This document shows, in pieces, positions 1-8,537 of a stretch of 14,463 bases of DNA; within the stretch, counting starts at the first letter, position 1, and the number at the start of each line of letters is the position of its first letter. This stretch comes from Cerioporus squamosus (taxonomy: Eukaryota; Basidiomycota; Agaricomycetes; Polyporales; Polyporaceae), in the NCBI GenBank assembly GCA_022592435.1, contig JABYQS010000733.1:1-14463 (forward strand). The letters run 5' to 3'. Both the position numbers and the translations under genes were made by a program. Below the pieces are notes generated by a model. The model had not been told where the DNA came from, did not search any database, and worked only from the letters and a program-made list of their open reading frames with translations.

Positions 1-649
1 TCTGTGATCCCCGGAAGCCCCACGTATCCTAACCTGTTCACAGAAACACAGTGACTGGCTCTGGTGGGCGGCGGAAATGGCGGTATACCAGAGGAATAAA
101 AAAAAATCTGTGCATAAGCTGGGTAGATGCTCATCCCCAAACACTAAGGACATAACAAAGTGACCACCAGAACATAACAGACAAAGGCAATGGTGTCAAG
201 AAGACAGAAGGACGACAGCTTCATAGCAAAAAACCCAATAAGTACTATCACAACCATTATCTATAAAGAATGGGACGTGGGGGGTTAGCCGAGCCCGTGG
301 CAAAAACATGAGACTCACATGGATGCCACGTTGGCCGCATGGTTCCCATGTGCGCTGCCGAGCCTGCAAGGTGGTTGGGGGTCCATGCCGAGCTTGCGAG
401 GCGCCCTGGGTGTTGGGCCAAGCCTGCAAGGCCTCCCAGTCCTGATTGTCTTATGCCCAGTTCCACTCGGCATCCCGCTGTCGCAGCTGCAAATTAGCAG
501 GAATATGGTGCATAGATCAGAGATGAAGGTGAGTTACAAAAATTAGTAGCAATTCAATTCCATGGGCTACTACTTGAGTTCAACCTGTACTACATACTTA
601 CCATTGCGCCGAATTCCATGAGACGCTACACGGTTGTTCGAGTACTTAC
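1..649. other. gene-poor left edge
   Basis: I see no convincing coding region here. All open frames are short and of low-complexity composition. A weak acceptor-like stretch (CTAAC...TTCACAG, ending near 43) could be the end of an intron of a plus-strand gene lying to the left, but the frames after it close within about 120 bases and nothing in them is recognisable. Three imperfect copies of a roughly 30-bp GC-rich unit lie at 357-445. The stretch ends at the CTTAC target duplication of the Copia-type element. Confidence 0.5.
357..445. repeat. three imperfect ~30-bp tandem units
   Basis: Three consecutive units begin GCCGAGCCTGCAAGG (357), GCCGAGCTTGCGAGG (387) and GCCAAGCCTGCAAGG (418). The first 15 bases are well conserved and the rest of each unit has drifted. 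This is a small degenerate minisatellite; no function is implied. Confidence 0.6.
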
Positions 650-908
650 TGATGTAGAAACACGGATGGGGCGAGGCGGGAGCAGAGCGCAAGAAGTGGG
701 AAAATGGTTGCGGTTTGGATGAGCTCAAGCAATCGCGTGAGGAGATGCATTGCGACGAGCATGTACATATACAAGTCGATGATAAAGCAAGACTAAAGTG
801 TAGTAACAAAGACGATAGTCCGGACGATAACAAAGACTATTGTAAGTAAGAAACTCCTAGAAACCTCGCGAGTAGCGTGCAAGCTCAGAAACTAATCACA
901 TATCAATA
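650..908 (-). repeat. 3' LTR of Copia-type element
   Basis: This is the left copy of a 259-bp direct repeat; the partner lies at 2053-2311. Read on the plus strand it begins TGATGTAGAAAC and ends ATATCAATA. The same-length partner differs at about 10 positions with no indels, mostly transitions. Open frames inside it on the minus strand are present in both copies and are not gene evidence. Confidence 0.85.
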
Positions 909-1056
909 CACCTCCTCGAGCGAAGCGCGATGCAAGTGAATGTAAGTGACAGGATGAGAACAGAAAATGAGATGGGGTCGGATTGAAAGAGACATCACAG
1001 GGAAATAAGACAAGAGAACGGAAACATACAAGTACATCCCCTTAAGCCTGAATCCT

Positions 1057-1834
1057 TCACCAGGCTTTGGTACGCTCAGCCTTTGGAGCAGTGCCAGCGA
1101 CGGCGGCAGTCTCCCTCTTCGGCTAGGGGCAGTTGCGCTGGTAGTGGCCTTTCTTGTCGCAGTTGAAGCATGTGATCTTCTCGATAGGCATGCACGGTTT
1201 CACGGTGGCCGAGAAGGCGGCATTGGTAGACGAGGACGAAGTGGCGGTGGCAGACGAAGAGACGCGGCTCTCCTCATTGATGAGATGCTTAATGACGTGC
1301 TCGAGGGTGAGTTCGTCGGCGGGGATCATGTCAAGGGATACAATGAGCTGGGAATACGAGTCGGGAAGGCTGTTCGTAAGGACGAGGATGGTGTGTTCAT
1401 CGGCAAACGGTGCGTCGATCTTGTCAAGGTTGCGGGCTGCGCGGTGGACGGCAACAATCCATGCGGTCATCGACTGGTCGGGCTTCTTCTACATGCGCCA
1501 GAAGTTGCGCAGGAGCGCCATGCGTGTTCCAAAGCTGTGTGCCTGGTGGACGCGTCACAGTTCCTCCCAGACCTCGTGGGTGTACGAGCTGGAGCCTGGA
1601 GGTGTGCCCATACTGGGTGGGCTCGATGTTCAAGATGATCTCTGCGCGCGCGAGGCCGTTCTTCTCGCACCAGTTCTTGACAGCGCGCGAGCCATCAGAG
1701 CCGGCGGGGCGGGAGTTGTTCACAGGGCTGGAGGTAACCTCCCACAGGCCCTTGCACATGAGAAGCGCCTCCATACCAATAATCCATTCGGTACAGTTCT
1801 CGTCATTGAGTTTGGTGATCGTAGATGGGGACAT
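1057..1834 (-). pseudogene. broken Copia-type gag with zinc knuckle
   Basis: The reading frame starts at the ATG at 1834 with a UBN2/Copia-gag-like N-terminus (W-containing MSPSTITKLNDENCTEW, then ALLMCKGLWEV). It runs to a CCHC knuckle, C-x2-C-x4-H-x4-C (CFNCDKKGHYQRNC), encoded near 1135-1176. The gene is broken by a one-base frameshift near 1590-1605, a TGA at 1555-1557, a TAG at 1489-1491, and a TAG at 1123-1125 just after the knuckle. After that last stop the same frame stays open for 21 more codons to a TGA at 1057-1059, which is probably the ancestral end, giving about 259 codons. In Copia elements this protein builds the virus-like particle and the knuckle binds RNA. No pol frame follows. 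Confidence 0.85.
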
Positions 1835-2052
1835 GGTGGTATGGGGTCGTCGTCGGGTACGGGTACGGGGTCGAGGTCAGTACGTGAGTCATCGAGGTCG
1901 TGTCGTGTCGTGTCATGGTCATAGGGTCATGCGTGTCGGAGTCGTCAGAGTCCTGTCAATGTTGTCGGGGTCGAGGTCGGGGTCGAAGTCGAGTGGCTCG
2001 GTGCCACTGCCGCATGCTTGAATTAACCTTCGAAGCAGAGGTGACGCGATTG

Positions 2053-2311
2053 TGATGTAGAAACACGGACGGGGCGAGGCGGGAGCAGAGTGCAAGAAGT
2101 GGGAAAATGGTCGTGGTTTGGATGAGCTCAAGCAATCGCGTGAGGAGATGCATTGCGACGAGCATGTACATATACAAGTCGATGATAAAGCAAGACTAAA
2201 GTGTAGTAACAAAGACGATAGTCCGGACGATAACAAAGACTATTGTAAGTAAGAACCTCCTAGAAACCTCGCGAGTAGCGCGCGAGCTCGGAAACTAATC
2301 GAATATCAATA
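2053..2311 (-). repeat. 5' LTR of Copia-type element
   Basis: This is the right copy of the 259-bp direct repeat (partner 650-908). As the element is on the minus strand, this is the 5' LTR that would drive transcription toward gag. The target duplication CTTAC follows at 2312-2316. The minus-strand LTR start reads TATTGATA. Confidence 0.85.
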
Positions 2312-2316
2312 CTTAC

Positions 2317-2960
2317 TCACAGTAAGCAAGCCACATAAACCTGAACGGGCATGGGCACGGGCATGGGCCAGGGGATGGGTGGGACAGCTTATGCATTTAA
2401 TTACTATAATGCTAATAATCGTACGGGTCCATGGGCTGATACTTAAGTTTTGAATCGCCCACGAGCACATTCTCCCTGAGCCGAAGGCAAAGCAACCGCC
2501 GCGCGGCTCATGGAGCGATGAGCCGAAGGCTCACCACGTCCGAGGCAAAGCCACGGGTGCGAAACTGGTATGATTTAAGTTATTGCATGCAGCCACGCGA
2601 TGCATTACTGACACGTGCTAGTGACATCACAGGCCATGCCCGTGACCGGGAAGCGCCGACTTTGCACACTGCGAGCTCCGAACTCTAGGTGACTTCGAAC
2701 TTCAAACCACTTCAACCATTCAAACCACTTCAACCACCACCAGATCCTAACGCACCGAACCACGACCCTCCGAAAGCCAAATGTGAGCACATACCTACTT
2801 GCAATCAATTCTCACTCTTACACCCCGATTCAACAAGCCTACACTAGTAGCGTCTCCGCGCTTCGCTAGAGCTAAGTGCTCCTGCACAAGCCGAATACTT
2901 GGTACTAGAGATAACAGAATCTGTGCCTTTTGATTCATACTGACACCTCTCACTAGAGAG
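2317..2960. other. intergenic, upstream of the nucleotidyltransferase-like gene
   Basis: I see no coding region. The stretch contains a GGGCATGGGCA-type repeat near 2347-2372, a duplicated GAGCCGAAGGC motif near 2477 and 2519 with a nearby GAGGCAAAGCCACG, and a perfect 18-bp tandem repeat at 2701-2736. The last 200 bases are the likely promoter and 5' leader of the gene starting at 2961. Confidence 0.5.
2701..2736. repeat. perfect 18-bp tandem duplication
   Basis: TTCAAACCACTTCAACCA occurs twice head to tail (2701-2718 and 2719-2736), and a shorter CTTCAACCACC fragment overlaps the end. It lies about 225 bp upstream of the predicted start of the nucleotidyltransferase-like gene. It could hold a duplicated factor-binding site, but it could equally be replication slippage. 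Confidence 0.85.
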
Positions 2961-4038
2961 ATGGAATTCTTACCGGAAGGCGGAGGATCAGTCGACCATA
3001 TAGAGCGAGAAGATACCGCGGAAAACCGTAGCCCAGCACAGTATGTAACTCTACCTCTACACAACGCTCCGAATACAGCTGATGCTCTGTGCTTATAGAC
3101 TCGTCGAAGACACTATCCTGGCCATGCTTCCTCACATGGACATGCGCACGCTTCTCGCATTCCGCCGCAGCTCCCCGAACGCCGCGACATGGGTCAGGAG
3201 ACACCTCGACGACTGCTTCCACAATACCCTTCACAAATTTGTATCAGACACGGATGGACTCCGATCCACGCTTCGGCTCTTCCAGGCCGTCATCTCAGGT
3301 TCGTTCGCTCTGAACTACATGCAGCGGGGACACGCTACTCCATTCGAGATCGGTGATCTTGATATCTATGTCCCCCGGGGATATGTCTATCGCGTCGCAC
3401 ACTACCTAGTCCTCGTCGAACACTATCACTTCGACGATCGTCAAGCCAATCAGTATCCCAAGACAGCCGCATTCAAGACCATCCTCCGCCTCGCCAAAGG
3501 TGACATACATATTGACATCATCGAATCATCCGAGTCGTCAGCACTCTTCCCCCTCACGAGGTTCTGGGCTACGCATGTCCAGAACTTCATGGGTGCAGAC
3601 GCATTCATGCTCTCCTACCCGGATCTCACACTTCGCTCGCGCGGTCTTCTCTCCCCATTCCAACTTGCCAACGACTATACACGTCCAAGGAAGGCTGCCG
3701 CAGATGCAATCAAGAAATACGAATTGCGAGGATTCACTTTCCGCGCAAACGCCACAGGTTGGGCTGACGAAGACGATGTACCTCCAGACTGCGGTGCCGG
3801 TGCCGGTTGCGCGCGAGTTATGCGCTTCTTCGGAGATAGATTCTGTCTGGGAGGATCGCTGAACCGTGACTACGAAGAAACCGGCTATCCACTCAATGGT
3901 GTCTCGCACAGCACCGTTGCATGGTGGAGAGGAGGACCTGCTTGCGGAGGAATGTGTCAGCATACTCTTTACGCTCCCGAAAAGCTACATCCCACGTCGT
4001 TCACCCTCAACGCTTCTCATGTTCCGTTCAACATTTAG
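2961..4038 (+). CDS. F-box-like / nucleotidyltransferase-fold protein
   Basis: Two exons, 2961-3040 and 3099-4038, encode 339 aa. The 58-bp intron has GTATGT, a GCTGATG branch region and TTATAG, and removing it keeps the frame. Without it the protein would start at an ATG inside the intron (3082). Residues 28-62 (LVEDTILAMLPHMDMRTLLA) resemble an F-box. The core then shows a nucleotidyltransferase pattern: SGSFAL (G94-S95), GDLDIYV (D113, D115) and HIDIIE (D166). All three acidic positions are kept, so catalysis is possible. The C-terminal third has cysteines at about 258, 264, 276, 309 and 313 plus H315, perhaps a metal site. I know similar architectures only as uncharacterised fungal proteins. 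An F-box-like start could tie it to SCF ubiquitin ligases, but that is inference. The substrate is unknown. It lies tail-to-tail with gene A, 226 bp away. Confidence 0.82.
3041..3098 (+). other. spliceosomal intron in nucleotidyltransferase-like gene
   Basis: 58 bp, GTATGT...GCTGATGC...GCTTATAG. It joins CA|A to make a Gln codon and puts a 26-residue acidic, Gly/Ser-containing leader in front of the F-box-like helix. A start codon inside the intron can mislead ORF-only annotation. Confidence 0.8.
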
Positions 4039-4264
4039 TACTCAATGTATAGTCCAGTGTCCTTGACCCACTTACGTCCCCTACCTGTATGATTTCGTAT
4101 GTCCCAGCTGAAAGCAATCGCATCGCCCTATGAATCTCCCCAAGTATACTGTATGCAATCGAAACGCGAGAGCACTGTTGTCAAGTCCCCATCTCGAGCA
4201 CCGCTCGGAACAAGCATGCAGCATTGGCGCTAATATTCACTACTCTTGAACATACACCGAGAAC

Positions 4265-5451
4265 CTACTCAGACATCTCGACATCCTCCGACTTCCCTCT
4301 CTGCTTCCCTTTGCTCTTCTGCTTCTGCTTCTGTCTCTGCTTCTGCTTTCCCCTTTGCTTCTGCTGCTCATCCTTCGACAGTCCGAACACCGACAGAGTC
4401 TTCGGACCACTCTGCGCAGCTGCGATGCAGTCATCCTTGTCTTCGCCTTCTCCGTCGCTTTGCTTACTATCCGAGTCCACTATAGCCTACGCAACGTATC
4501 AATGCAATCCAAGCCTCGAACACCGGGTGAGCCTCACCTTAACCTCATCGGACGAATGAGTTCGCACTACTTCTGTTATAGTAAGCCGCATCTTGCGCTC
4601 CCAACTCTTGTTCTTCTTCTGACGAATGATGTCGATACACGCAGCAACTTCAACGAAGTCACCAACGCGGATCACAGACGGCGGTCGACTATGATTCTCT
4701 TCCCCGGTCCGGATGCCTGTGCGCACTCGATGTCCGACTACCCACATCTTCTCCACAATCTTCGCTCGACCATGAGGATCGTCTCCGGCCTTCAGCACCG
4801 ACTTGACTCTCTTTCCGTCGGCACCTGTGGCCTAAAACAATCGTCAGTAATTCATTCAACTGCACTTCTTGTGGGAAGAACGCTCTCACCCTCGTGAATA
4901 CAGGACGGTGACAATAGATCGTCGTTTCAGGTGAACGTGTGTAATCCCCGATATCGTCACGGAGGACAGATCCAACGAAGTCCTTGATCTTCCCCAAAGC
5001 CTCCACCTGCTTCCCGAAAATCTCTGGCCAACTTCCCGCTCCGAGTGTCACGTACTGAACAGCACGTTGCGTTGTTTCCTTCATCCTGCTCGCACATTAT
5101 CAGAAGTCTGAACTCTAACGCAAGCTTCCCAACGTACCCATTCCAATTCCCAAGCGGATTCAAGTTCACCGCTTCGACTACACCATGGAGAATGATAGAA
5201 ACTTTGAGTTGCTCGCCGTTGTCGAGAGGATTGATGTCCGGTGAGTACAGCAGCACGGAATTTCCCTTGTCGACCTCATCAGGCATAATGATCGCCCATC
5301 CACACAGCTCATCGTAGTCGTCCGGAACGACGGTCCAGGGAGGAAGAGAATCCATCTCAGTAGAGACGCCATCATCCAGCGCTGCAAGCGTCGCTGCGAT
5401 TGGAGGGGGCCACAGTTCCCGGACCAGCATTCCTCTCTCTGTCAAACGCAT
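4265..5451 (-). CDS. gene A: uncharacterised protein with GDFV module and K/Q-rich tail
   Basis: Four exons on the minus strand, 5451-5138, 5085-4890, 4831-4538 and 4486-4265, encode 341 aa. The introns are 52, 58 and 51 bp with donors GTACGT, GTGAGA and GTGAGG, branch points CTGATAA, ACTGACG and TTGATAC, and AG acceptors; all phases close. A stop codon lies just before the chosen ATG. Residues 30-104 hold alternating hydrophobic strands (DELCGWAIIMPDEV, VSIILHGVVEAVN). Residues 225-260 hold RVGDFVEVAACIDIIRQ then MRLTITEVVR, a segment echoed in genes B and D. The tail 269-341 is acidic and then very Lys/Gln-rich (309-333), a plausible nuclear or nucleic-acid-binding tail. I recognise no named family. 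The strand pattern could suit an OB-like beta barrel, which is only a guess. It diverges from gene B. Confidence 0.78.
4292..4372. repeat. CTTCTG-type repeat encoding K/Q-rich tail
   Basis: The plus strand is a degenerate CTTCTG/CTTTGC repeat. On the minus strand it reads CAGAAG-type codons and encodes the alternating Lys/Gln tract of gene A. Slippage in this tract would change tail length without changing the frame when whole 6-base units are gained or lost. Confidence 0.7.
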
Positions 5452-5455
5452 TCAT

Positions 5456-6118
5456 ACCGGTACGTCCGATGCCCTGATACAATCCACGCACCAGCAAAAA
5501 GCGACATTGAAGACAGATATAGGTACACGCCGTTCTTGCAAGTTGAGACGATGTTCAGAGTTCAAAGTATGACTTCTCCTCGTCGATGAAGCTCTCGCTC
5601 CCACTGAAGCTCTTCTTCCCTTCCCGCTTCCCCTACGTTCTCGACCTTGCATCACTCATGACCTCAGGTACGTCCAGACCATACCCCTCTGTCTTATCGC
5701 CCATACTAACCAACCGCCATATGACCGCACGCACAGGTACTGAGTTCAGCCGCAATGCCATCACCCGCCCAACCAGTACATACCGCCTTTATCCTCCGAC
5801 TGTTCTGCCTGATTCATCCCAGCTCTGGTGCCGGACTCGACACATTCTAGTACCCACTACCGACCACGGTTCCACCCCCTGCATATTATCTGACGACATC
5901 CTATCTCTCGACCTCTCTCAATACTCTCATCGTCAATATGTGACGAACTCAACATCGTCACCATTGCTATCGAATAGTCTCGCCACGCCGTCTATGTTAC
6001 CAAGACACATGCGTCACCACCAAACAAGTATCCTTCTCCATCTCCCTCTCTTCTCCGGACCCCCGTTCTCTTCACCAACCCTCTCTATCGCAGTTCACAG
6101 ACGTCCCATCCTGCACTC
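5456..6118. promoter_or_regulatory. shared upstream region between divergent genes A and B
   Basis: This 663-bp stretch separates the starts of gene A (minus) and gene B (plus), so it should hold both promoters. A plus-strand open frame crosses it from an ATG at 5586 but overlaps gene B exons in another frame and looks non-coding in composition. The stretch contains one very canonical plus-strand intron signature: CTCAG|GTACGT at 5668, CATACTAACCAA, and GCACAG ending at 5736, 69 bp in all. This may be a 5'-leader intron of gene B or part of an unrecognised small gene. No TATA box stands out. Confidence 0.5.
5668..5736 (+). other. orphan intron-like signature
   Basis: GTACGT donor after CTCAG, a near-perfect TACTAAC branch point (5704-5710), and a CACGCACAG acceptor, with spacing typical of the introns in the neighbouring genes. 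It is not part of any coding model I trust. It could be a leader intron of gene B, whose first codon is about 380 bases downstream. Confidence 0.5.
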
Positions 6119-7486
6119 ATGGAAGTTCCAGCAAAGCGCGACGCTCCGCCCGACAGCGAAGCCAAGTCAACCAAGAGACAGAAGTAAGTTCATCGCCGCT
6201 CGCATCCTCAGCCATACTCACTCAACATCCGTCGTCAACCAGACCTGCCCAGAAAGGATCCTCGCCATCCGCATCCGCATCTTCGTCGTAAGCAATCTTT
6301 CCTTCCGTTTCATCACTAGCTATATAACTAATCATACCTATTCTACACAGCCGTCCACGCGCTCATGCTGGCTTCGATACCACCGCCAAAATAACCACTC
6401 CAAACGACGTCTCTTCGAGCACCACAACCACTGCCATCAAAAGCTCCAACACGACTACCGTCACCGATGACACCTCCAAAACGCACAGCGCGACCTCAAC
6501 CCAGAACTCCGATGACACGCAGAAAGACCCGACTACTCCTCCCCAACCGTGAGTTGCGCTCACTCACTCCTTCCGCGCCCTCATCTCGGATTCCTCCTCC
6601 GCTAGGTCTAAGACAAAACCGCCAACTCCTCCTCAGCGTTCGCCATCCCCCGAGTGGGTCATCAGTCCATCTAAACAGCAGTACGAAGACAACGTTATTT
6701 GGTAAGTAAACACTTTCTTCCCCATTGACTATCTCCGCATCTCCAACATTTATAGTATCATCCGTCAAGTCTTCGCGTTGTCCGACTACGCGATCCACAC
6801 CTTCAGCATTGCCAAGGTCCCCGGTACTCTCACCTGGGGCCCCGCTGACCAAGCACTTGACGACACGCTTTGCCACGACAGCCAGCCAGCCATCATCGCT
6901 ATGGCTGGCGAGGTCGACCGCCCAAACTTCTTCGAAAAAGATACCGGGCTACCTCTCAAGTTCGCTTCTCTACGCATCAAGCCCATCCGCTACAATGATG
7001 GAGTCGCAGCCAAAACTCTCCTGGACAGGCTTGCGACTGCTGCAGGTAACTCAAAACCGACTTATACCGTGTCGCTCTGACTCCACTAACTGCAGACATA
7101 CAGAGCTACGGGACACGGCTACTATACTAGCCGGAAGGAAGCAAACTATTCGAGTCCGCGGCCCAGATGGACAGAAAGTCAGTGTTCCTGATCTACTCAT
7201 ACCACTCGCAAACATCTCACACAACTTATAGGCGTTACCATTCAAGCATCTCTATGACGGCAGCGTCGGATACCGTCCATCGAAGGAACTTCTCCCCCTC
7301 GACCCCAAAACACTTGAATACAAAGACGTCGTGATTCTCGAAGCTACCGTTGGACGCTTCCGGGTCGACAGCAACAATAAAGCCGTCTACACTGCAGGAC
7401 CTTGGTTGAAGTATCGCACCTCTTTCACGATTGTCCGTATCTTACGCCTCCAGGTTGGAGTTGACGACGAGGAACAAGAGGCCTAG
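6119..7486 (+). CDS. gene B: uncharacterised protein, disordered N-terminus plus conserved-looking core
   Basis: Seven exons (6119-6183, 6243-6287, 6351-6548, 6606-6701, 6756-7045, 7104-7177, 7232-7486) encode 340 aa. The six introns are 54-63 bp, with donors GTAAGT, GTAAGC, GTGAGT, GTAAGT, GTAACT and GTCAGT; all phases close and the ORF ends at TAG 7484. In the same frame a stop lies at 5975 and no earlier ATG follows it, which supports this start. Residues 1-125 are Ser/Thr/Pro-rich with a basic cluster (KSTKRQK) that could be a nuclear signal. From residue 130 a globular-looking core begins. The C-terminus (residues 284-330) has EYKDVVILEATVGRFRV and FTIVRILRLQ, similar in spacing to the GDFV segment of gene A and the GDIV segment of gene D. 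I cannot name the family. The function may involve nuclear nucleic-acid binding, by inference only. Confidence 0.78.
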
Positions 7487-8001
7487 CTACCGCTGTATTC
7501 CATACTGCACCTTGTACATCTTCTGTAACATATTCAATACGCCCATGCGAACATTTGAATCTACTCTACGCACCGCATGAAGGACGTCAACCTACCGAAG
7601 CTCCTACGCTCGCAATACATTCAAGCACCTACGCACATCGACGATGTTGTCCCGATTTATCAACTCTACCTGCTTACTCCGCTCATAAGCAATTACTTAT
7701 TAAGCTCATAACCATTCGCTTATCGGGCTTATAACCAGTTACTTACTAGAGAGACGCCAATCGCGAACGCCCAACACAACCTTACTCTGTAGACTCTGTA
7801 CCGCTCCGCATTCTATCTCCCACTCTCCTACTTCGACTTTCTTCCCGCCAAACAGATCCTTCAAGGGACCCCGTAAACCAAGGCACGTCGCCGAGCGTGA
7901 AGACCACCACCGATAGACGGTAGACGGTAGACAAGCCATGTCCCGCCCTGCGCTCGCTCCCAAAGGAGAGGAAGGAAAGTGAGCACCAGGGCAATCGTCC
8001 G
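7487..8001. other. intergenic between gene B and C1
   Basis: I see no gene. Minus-strand open frames here are shadows of the C1 region. Near 7682-7745 there are two or three imperfect copies of a GCTTATNANCCRNTTNCTTA motif. Near 7911-7930 TAGACGG is repeated. The region should contain the gene B 3' end and the C1 promoter. Confidence 0.5.
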
Positions 8002-8466
8002 ATGTGGTTTCATTGGCACCCTCACCGTCTCCATGGCTCCTTCCTCCGCCGCGTCCACCACACCCTCATGAGCCTCAGTCCCTGGGAAGGCCGCGCCGTT
8101 ACATTCGTTCTCGGATGTGGCATCGGGGTTCTCCTCCGTACGGTCTGGGTCATGATCCTCATCACCGCACGCACCTTCCGCGCCTCTCACAACGAGGACG
8201 CCGAGTACGAAGTCGTGTTCGACGAGGCCGAACTGCCCCTCCCGCCTCCGCAGTACAACATGATCGAGGGCTCCCAGGCCGTCCCGGTCCCGGTCCAACC
8301 ACCATCCCAAGTCCCTTTCCGCACGCCAACACCACGCAGACAACACACACCCTCCCTCTTCCCATCATCGCAGCCAACGCCTACGAGCCCTATCCCCACA
8401 ACCAACTCGGTGCAAACCATCGATATTTTCCCTCAACGACTCTGCGCCGCTACTACGCCAACGTAA
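8002..8466 (+). CDS. C1: small single-pass membrane protein with PPxY motif
   Basis: A single-exon frame of 154 aa. Residues 27-56 (PWEGRAVTFVLGCGIGVLLR, continuing into a hydrophobic stretch) form one membrane segment preceded by a basic His/Arg-rich N-terminus, so the N-terminus would tend to face the cytosol. An acidic stretch follows (about 64-78: NEDAEYEVVFDEAE), then PPPQY at 81-85, which fits the PPxY consensus bound by WW domains. The rest is Pro/Thr-rich and looks disordered. The region with GCGIGVLLR reminds me of a small uncharacterised family common in agaricomycete genomes. In yeast, small membrane proteins with PPxY motifs recruit the Rsp5 ubiquitin ligase; such a role here is inference. 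The stop codon overlaps a GTAAGC, so an unseen intron could change the tail. Confidence 0.65.
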   Translation: MWFHWHPHRLHGSFLRRVHHTLMSLSPWEGRAVTFVLGCGIGVLLRTVWVMILITARTFRASHNEDAEYEVVFDEAELPLPPPQYNMIEGSQAVPVPVQPPSQVPFRTPTPRRQHTPSLFPSSQPTPTSPIPTTNSVQTIDIFPQRLCAATTPT

Positions 8467-8537
8467 GCGCCCTCACCTACGCATACATATATAAACCTGC
8501 TCTTCCGACAGTACACGCGCTAACACTGCCCATACCT

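Larger units (their letters stand above)
650..2311 (-). mobile_element. gag-only Ty1/Copia-type LTR retrotransposon relic
   Basis: The element is about 1.66 kb long and transcribed on the minus strand. Two directly repeated LTRs (650-908 and 2053-2311) flank a 1.14-kb interior. A 5-bp target duplication CTTAC lies at 645-649 and again at 2312-2316. Just inside the 3' LTR the minus strand carries a purine tract (GAGGAGGTG, plus 909-917), as expected of a plus-strand primer site. The LTR ends on the minus strand are TA...CA rather than TG...CA, suggesting one terminal substitution. The interior holds only a damaged gag with a CCHC knuckle; protease, integrase, reverse transcriptase and RNase H are all absent. 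I could not identify a convincing tRNA primer site next to the 5' LTR. The LTRs differ at about 10 of 259 positions by my count, so the insertion is old but not ancient. It is either a non-autonomous element or an internally deleted copy. Confidence 0.85.

Noticed and set aside
1144..2021. Large plus-strand open frames across the Copia gag region.
   Set aside because: They are shadows of the minus-strand gag and of the low-complexity GTCGG-type leader; only the minus strand shows the CCHC knuckle and gag motifs.
643..2317. An 8-bp target duplication TACTTACT for the Copia element.
   Set aside because: The shared 8 bases overlap the LTR ends on both sides; a 5-bp CTTAC duplication with 259-bp LTRs is the simpler reading and the usual size for this group.
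559..2455. Similar words TCCATGGGCTNNTACTTRAGTT outside both sides of the Copia element (near 559 and 2428).
   Set aside because: The match is about 20 bases, at unequal distances from the element and beyond the clear CTTAC target duplication; it may be chance or an older repeat, with too little to call.
3082..3098. ATG at 3082 as the start of the nucleotidyltransferase-like gene.
   Set aside because: It lies inside a canonical 58-bp intron, and splicing to the upstream exon at 2961-3040 keeps the frame and gives a better F-box-like start.
5586..6470. Long plus-strand open frame of 294 codons.
   Set aside because: Its composition does not look protein-like, it overlaps three exons of gene B in another frame, and it ignores a strong intron signature. 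A short real exon near 5586-5667 cannot be excluded.
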